A stretch of DNA of 64,000 nucleotides from contig OY759268.1 in assembly GCA_963662155.1 (NCBI GenBank), positions 3,207,501 to 3,271,500 on the forward strand, read 5' to 3'. Source of the stretch: Lamellibrachia columna (lineage: Eukaryota > Annelida > Polychaeta > Sabellida > Siboglinidae). Below the pieces are notes generated by a model. The model was given only the letters and a program-made list of their open reading frames with translations. It was not told the origin of the DNA and did not search any database. Positions 63,101-64,000 of the stretch are shown piece after piece (position 1 is the first letter of the stretch; every line of letters begins with the position of its first letter). A program made the position numbers and the translations under genes.

Positions 63101-64000
63101 CTCATTAGAAAATACCGTGTTCTACATTACTCATCAGGAAATTGTGTGGACTCCATCTCTGATGAGTCCATATCTTGAACTCCATCTCTCATTGGTAAAT
63201 GCAGTTTACTTCAACTGTCATAAGTATATGTTGTGGACTCTATCTTTCTAGACTAAATGCTGCGGACTCTATCTCTTGTGAGTAAATGTTGTGGACTCCA
63301 TATCTCACGAGTAATTGCTTTGGACTCCATCTCTTGACAATGAATACTGTGTATTCCATCTCTCAAGAATAAACGCGTGTTTTCCTTCTCTCATAAGTAC
63401 ATGTCGTGTACTCCTTCTCTCATGAGTAAATGCTGTGTACTCTGTATTCTGTGGGTTTCATCTCTTTTGTGTAAATGCTGTGGAGGCCACCTCTCATGAA
63501 TAAATGCTGTGGACCCTATCCCTCACTAGTCAATGCTGTGGGCTTCATCTCTCATGAAACCGTGTACTCCATGCATATTGAGTAAATGTTGTGTACTCCA
63601 TCAATCATGAGTATATTCTGTGAAATAAATGGGAAAATATTGTCAACTCCAAATCTGGTGACAAAATACTATCTACTCCGTCTCTCATGATTAAATGCAC
63701 TTGACTCTACATATCATAAATAAATTCCTTCCACTCCATATCTCATAAGTACATACAGTGTCCTCCATATCCCATGAGTATATGCTGTGTGCCCAATTAG
63801 TCAAGAGTACATTGTGTGGAGTACATTTCTCAGGGATATATGCTGTGTTTTCCATCTCTCAAAATTAAATACTCTGTACCCCATCTCAAATGAGTAAATA
63901 TTATAAACTCCATCTTTCATTCGTAAATTATGTTGGTGCTTCTCTCATTAGTATATGATGTGTACAACATATCTCATGAGAAAATGCTGTGAAACACATC
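51100..64000 (+). repeat. 1,619-bp higher-order repeat of the 29-bp satellite, eight copies
   Basis: A landmark (GTGTGGACTCCATTTCTGAT or its variant) recurs near 51150, 52772, 54391, 56010, 57630, 59279, 60895 and 62512. Spacings are 1,619-1,620 bp except 1,649 and 1,614. Copies 2-8 are nearly identical (a handful of differences per copy by eye); copy 1 is slightly more diverged. The length equals about 56 monomers with small deletions. The array continues past the window end. A 95-codon minus-strand frame repeats in each copy but is a satellite artefact. Confidence 0.95.
58001..58058 (+). repeat. Single extra 29-bp monomer in one higher-order copy
   Basis: AATCCTGGCAATTCCATCTC occurs twice in succession here but once in the other copies, accounting exactly for the 1,649-bp copy length. 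Confidence 0.93.

Overview
The window looks like repeat-dense, AT-rich nuclear DNA of an animal, most likely an aquatic invertebrate. No complete gene is visible. What can be read are spliced exon fragments, decayed transposons of metazoan families (T2/Kolobok-like with TTAA ends, hAT-like with 8-bp target duplication, Penelope-like with a GIY-YIG tail), long microsatellites and three large tandem-repeat systems. There are no bacterial-type operons, ribosome binding sites, CRISPR arrays, tRNA or rRNA genes. The species cannot be fixed from the sequence; a marine invertebrate such as a mollusc is only a guess.

Layout. 1-11076: a macrosatellite of about 3.36 kb per copy (three copies and part of a fourth), itself built from 151-bp monomers and two related inserts of about 1.1 kb. 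11077-15870: a 2,087-bp unit duplicated in tandem, the second copy being split by a 498-bp insert. 16100-17620: a 752-bp tandem duplication that looks like a promoter and first exon with a good splice donor, next to AT tracts and a 256-bp (GTGC)n array. 17921-18000: a short spliced exon resembling the start of a P-loop (PIF1-helicase-like) ATPase. 18341-26131: a 7.8-kb TTAA-flanked element with inverted ends of about 190 bp, carrying degraded exons that fit a Kolobok-type transposon gene; nested in it is a complete 2,325-bp hAT-like element (19933-22257) whose interior includes a broken FLYWCH zinc-finger gene. 26780-27105: a 5'-truncated Penelope-like fragment on the minus strand.

27107-36412 and about 45400-64000 belong to one 29-bp satellite family. 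The left block has higher-order units of about 2 kb and turns round at a palindrome centred at 34656/34657, giving inverted arms of about 1.7 kb. The right block begins irregular and becomes a very uniform 1,619-bp higher-order repeat (eight copies, the last cut by the window end). Because 29 is not a multiple of 3 and the monomer is mostly free of stops, this satellite produces many false reading frames.

36413-45400 is a non-satellite island between the blocks: an AT-rich interspersed repeat, a 78-bp minisatellite whose first unit contains a hugely expanded CA tract, and a mosaic of diverged internal duplications bracketed by two copies of an ACGTC-rich repeat. The picture is a heterochromatin-like region where satellite turnover, nested transposition and inversion have acted in sequence; no genes work together here in a pathway.
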